DNA of 64,000 nt from Oxyruncus cristatus (lineage: Eukaryota; Chordata; Aves; Passeriformes; Cotingidae), in NCBI GenBank assembly GCA_013399855.1, contig VXAY01002202.1, positions 219,961 through 283,960 of the forward strand, in the 5' to 3' direction. Below the pieces are notes generated by a model, which was given only the letters and a program-made list of their open reading frames with translations, was not told the origin of the DNA and did not search any database. The position numbers and the translations under genes were made by a program. Shown one piece after another: positions 62,921 to 64,000 of this stretch; position 1 is the first letter of the stretch; every line of letters starts with the position of its first letter.

Positions 62921-63392
62921 GACATGGATCTATTAGAGAAGGTTCAGAGGAGGGCTGAAAAAATAACCAGAGGGATGGAGCACCTGTCCAATGAGGACAG
63001 GCTGGGAGAGTTTTGGTTGTTCACCCTGGAGAGGAGAAGGTTCTGGGTAGAACTTATTGAGACCTTTCAGTACTTAAGGGAGCTTATAAAAAAGATGGGG
63101 ACAGACTTTTTAGTACAGCCTGTTTTCATTAGGACAAGGGATAATGGTTTCAAACCATATATGTATTTATGGAAGAAATATACAAAAGAAGTTTTTTTAT
63201 TGTTCGGGTGGTGAAGCACAGGAAGAGGTTGCCCAAAAGGTAATATATCCCCCAACCCCGGTAACCTTGAAGGCCAGGTTGAATGGGGCTCTAGACACTC
63301 TGATCCAGTTGAAGATGGCCCAGCTTACTGCAGGGGGTTGAACTAGGTGACCTTTAAAGGTCCTTTCCAACTCAAATCATTCTATGAATATA
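62921..63392 (+). mobile_element. CR1 LINE, 3' end of ORF2 and 3' untranslated region
   Basis: This copy is easy to align. GACATGGATCTATTAGAG and GGTTCAGAGGAGGGCTG come first, followed by a CAGAGGGATGGAGCACCTGTCC block. GAGAGGAGAAGGTTCTGGG, TTCAGTACTTAAGGGAGC and AAAAAGATGGGGACAGAC follow, then GGTTGCCCAAAAGG, AAGGCCAGGTTGAATGGGG, GGTTGAACTAGGTGACC, and the end CATTCTATGAATA. The 5' truncation is within ORF2, as usual for CR1. The 96-codon frame at 62924-63214 is the residual C-terminal part of the polyprotein before it is broken. Fewer changes than in the other copies suggest it is one of the younger insertions here. Confidence 0.93.
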
Positions 63393-63398
63393 GGAACA

Positions 63399-64000
63399 TG
63401 TCGTGGGTTTGCTCTGGACCGATTTTTTTTCCAACCTTTTACACAATTGCTATGAGATGAGAGAAGTTTTATACAGACAAAAGAGACTTGACGTGGCGGA
63501 ATAATATTAAATGTACTACTGGCAGGATGCTAGAAAAATAATATATACAACTAGAAACTAAACAATAATACATACAACAATCCTAACTAGGTAAAAGTAT
63601 CCCTCACCTCCACTGTATCAGTCCAGGAGGAGAAAAATCTTTTCTCTACTTTCAAAGTTTCAGTTCCTCTAAATCAAATTTGCAGCACTTGAAAGTTTTC
63701 TTCTATTATCTCTGGGGCAACAGCTCCGATCGGCTGCAGCTGGAAATCTCTCTCTCTCTCTCTCTGCTGCACATTGACCTCAGGACTGTCCCTGCTCCTC
63801 CCTGCTGGGCCAGGACCGGAGGCTGGGGGGTACTCGGGCCCTGTGAGGTCCTCCATGGACTGCAAGGGGACAACTTGCTGCACCAGGGTCTTCACCACTG
63901 TTACAGGGAATAATGGCATCGAGTCCATCCCCTGTTTCTTGTGGGGTCCCTTCTCACTGGAGACAACCTTGGATGAGCTTCTCCAATGTGAGTCTACCCT
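63399..64000 (-). mobile_element. LTR of an avian endogenous retrovirus, cut by the window edge
   Basis: The plus strand begins TGTCGTGGGTTT at 63399, the reverse complement of a common 3' terminus of passerine LTRs (AAACCCACGACA). It continues with a GACTTGACGTGGCGG block. Further right comes a GC-rich section with units such as CCTCCATGGACTGCAAGGGG, GTCTTCACCACTGTTACAGG and GATGAGCTTCTCCAATGTG. These match the diverged minisatellite-like part of a well-known avian ERV LTR. The element continues beyond the window, so whether it is solo or carries internal genes cannot be told. Its end lies 6 bp from the CR1 end at 63392. Short frames of 77 and 84 codons on both strands are not genes. Confidence 0.75.
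63747..63765. repeat. (TC)n microsatellite
   Basis: Nine and a half TC units inside the LTR at the right end of the window. Confidence 0.93.

Overview
This window looks like non-coding DNA from a bird genome, most likely a songbird-type (passerine-like) genome. The evidence is nine fragments of CR1, the dominant avian LINE, and several long terminal repeats (LTRs) whose sequence resembles LTR families I associate with passerine endogenous retroviruses. The background is AT-rich and CpG-poor. I see no convincing protein-coding gene, no rRNA or tRNA gene, no CRISPR array and no bacterial-style operon. The longest open frames (179, 161, 132 and 124 codons) have no family I recognise and mostly lie in repeats or biased sequence. 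The interval is best read as a gene desert or a piece of a very long intron.

Layout. 1-2391 is unique AT-rich DNA with a homeodomain/octamer motif cluster near 1.5 kb. 2392-2975 is a solo LTR on the minus strand. 2976-8123 is unique. 8124-8489 is a probable plus-strand LTR and 8771-8825 a CR1 tail. 8826-19380 is unique DNA with simple repeats and a PBX/MEIS composite site near 14.1 kb. 19381-20202 is an unidentified LTR-like interval. 20203-26984 is unique, apart from a 10-bp tandem array at 25651. 26985-27340 is a CR1 ORF2 piece, followed by an LTR-like block at 27590-27960. 29633-30884 is a 1.25-kb solo LTR on the plus strand. 31740-32575 is a GC-richer retroelement-like block with a decayed minisatellite. 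CR1 pieces follow at 34917, 42405, 47011, 49172, 53154, 53935 and 62921. 63399-64000 is the start of another minus-strand LTR that runs off the window.

The CR1 pieces sample different parts of the element. The ORF2 region before the reverse transcriptase is at 26985, the reverse transcriptase core at 53935 (sense) and 42405 (antisense), and the 3' end at 49172, 62921, 34917 and 53154. Short tail remnants lie at 8771 and 47011. All are truncated and broken, so none is expected to be active.

The more interesting material is outside the repeats. It includes a CpG-dense patch at 38276-38348, a spaced TTGGC/GCCAA inverted repeat around a TAATTA core at 37769-37800, a perfect TGATTGACAG site at 14141, and a minus-strand TATA/ATG/splice-donor arrangement at 56559-56656. 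These are candidates for regulatory elements or a cryptic first exon. Each rests on motif reading alone; cross-species alignment or expression data would decide. I found no previously undescribed multi-gene system here.
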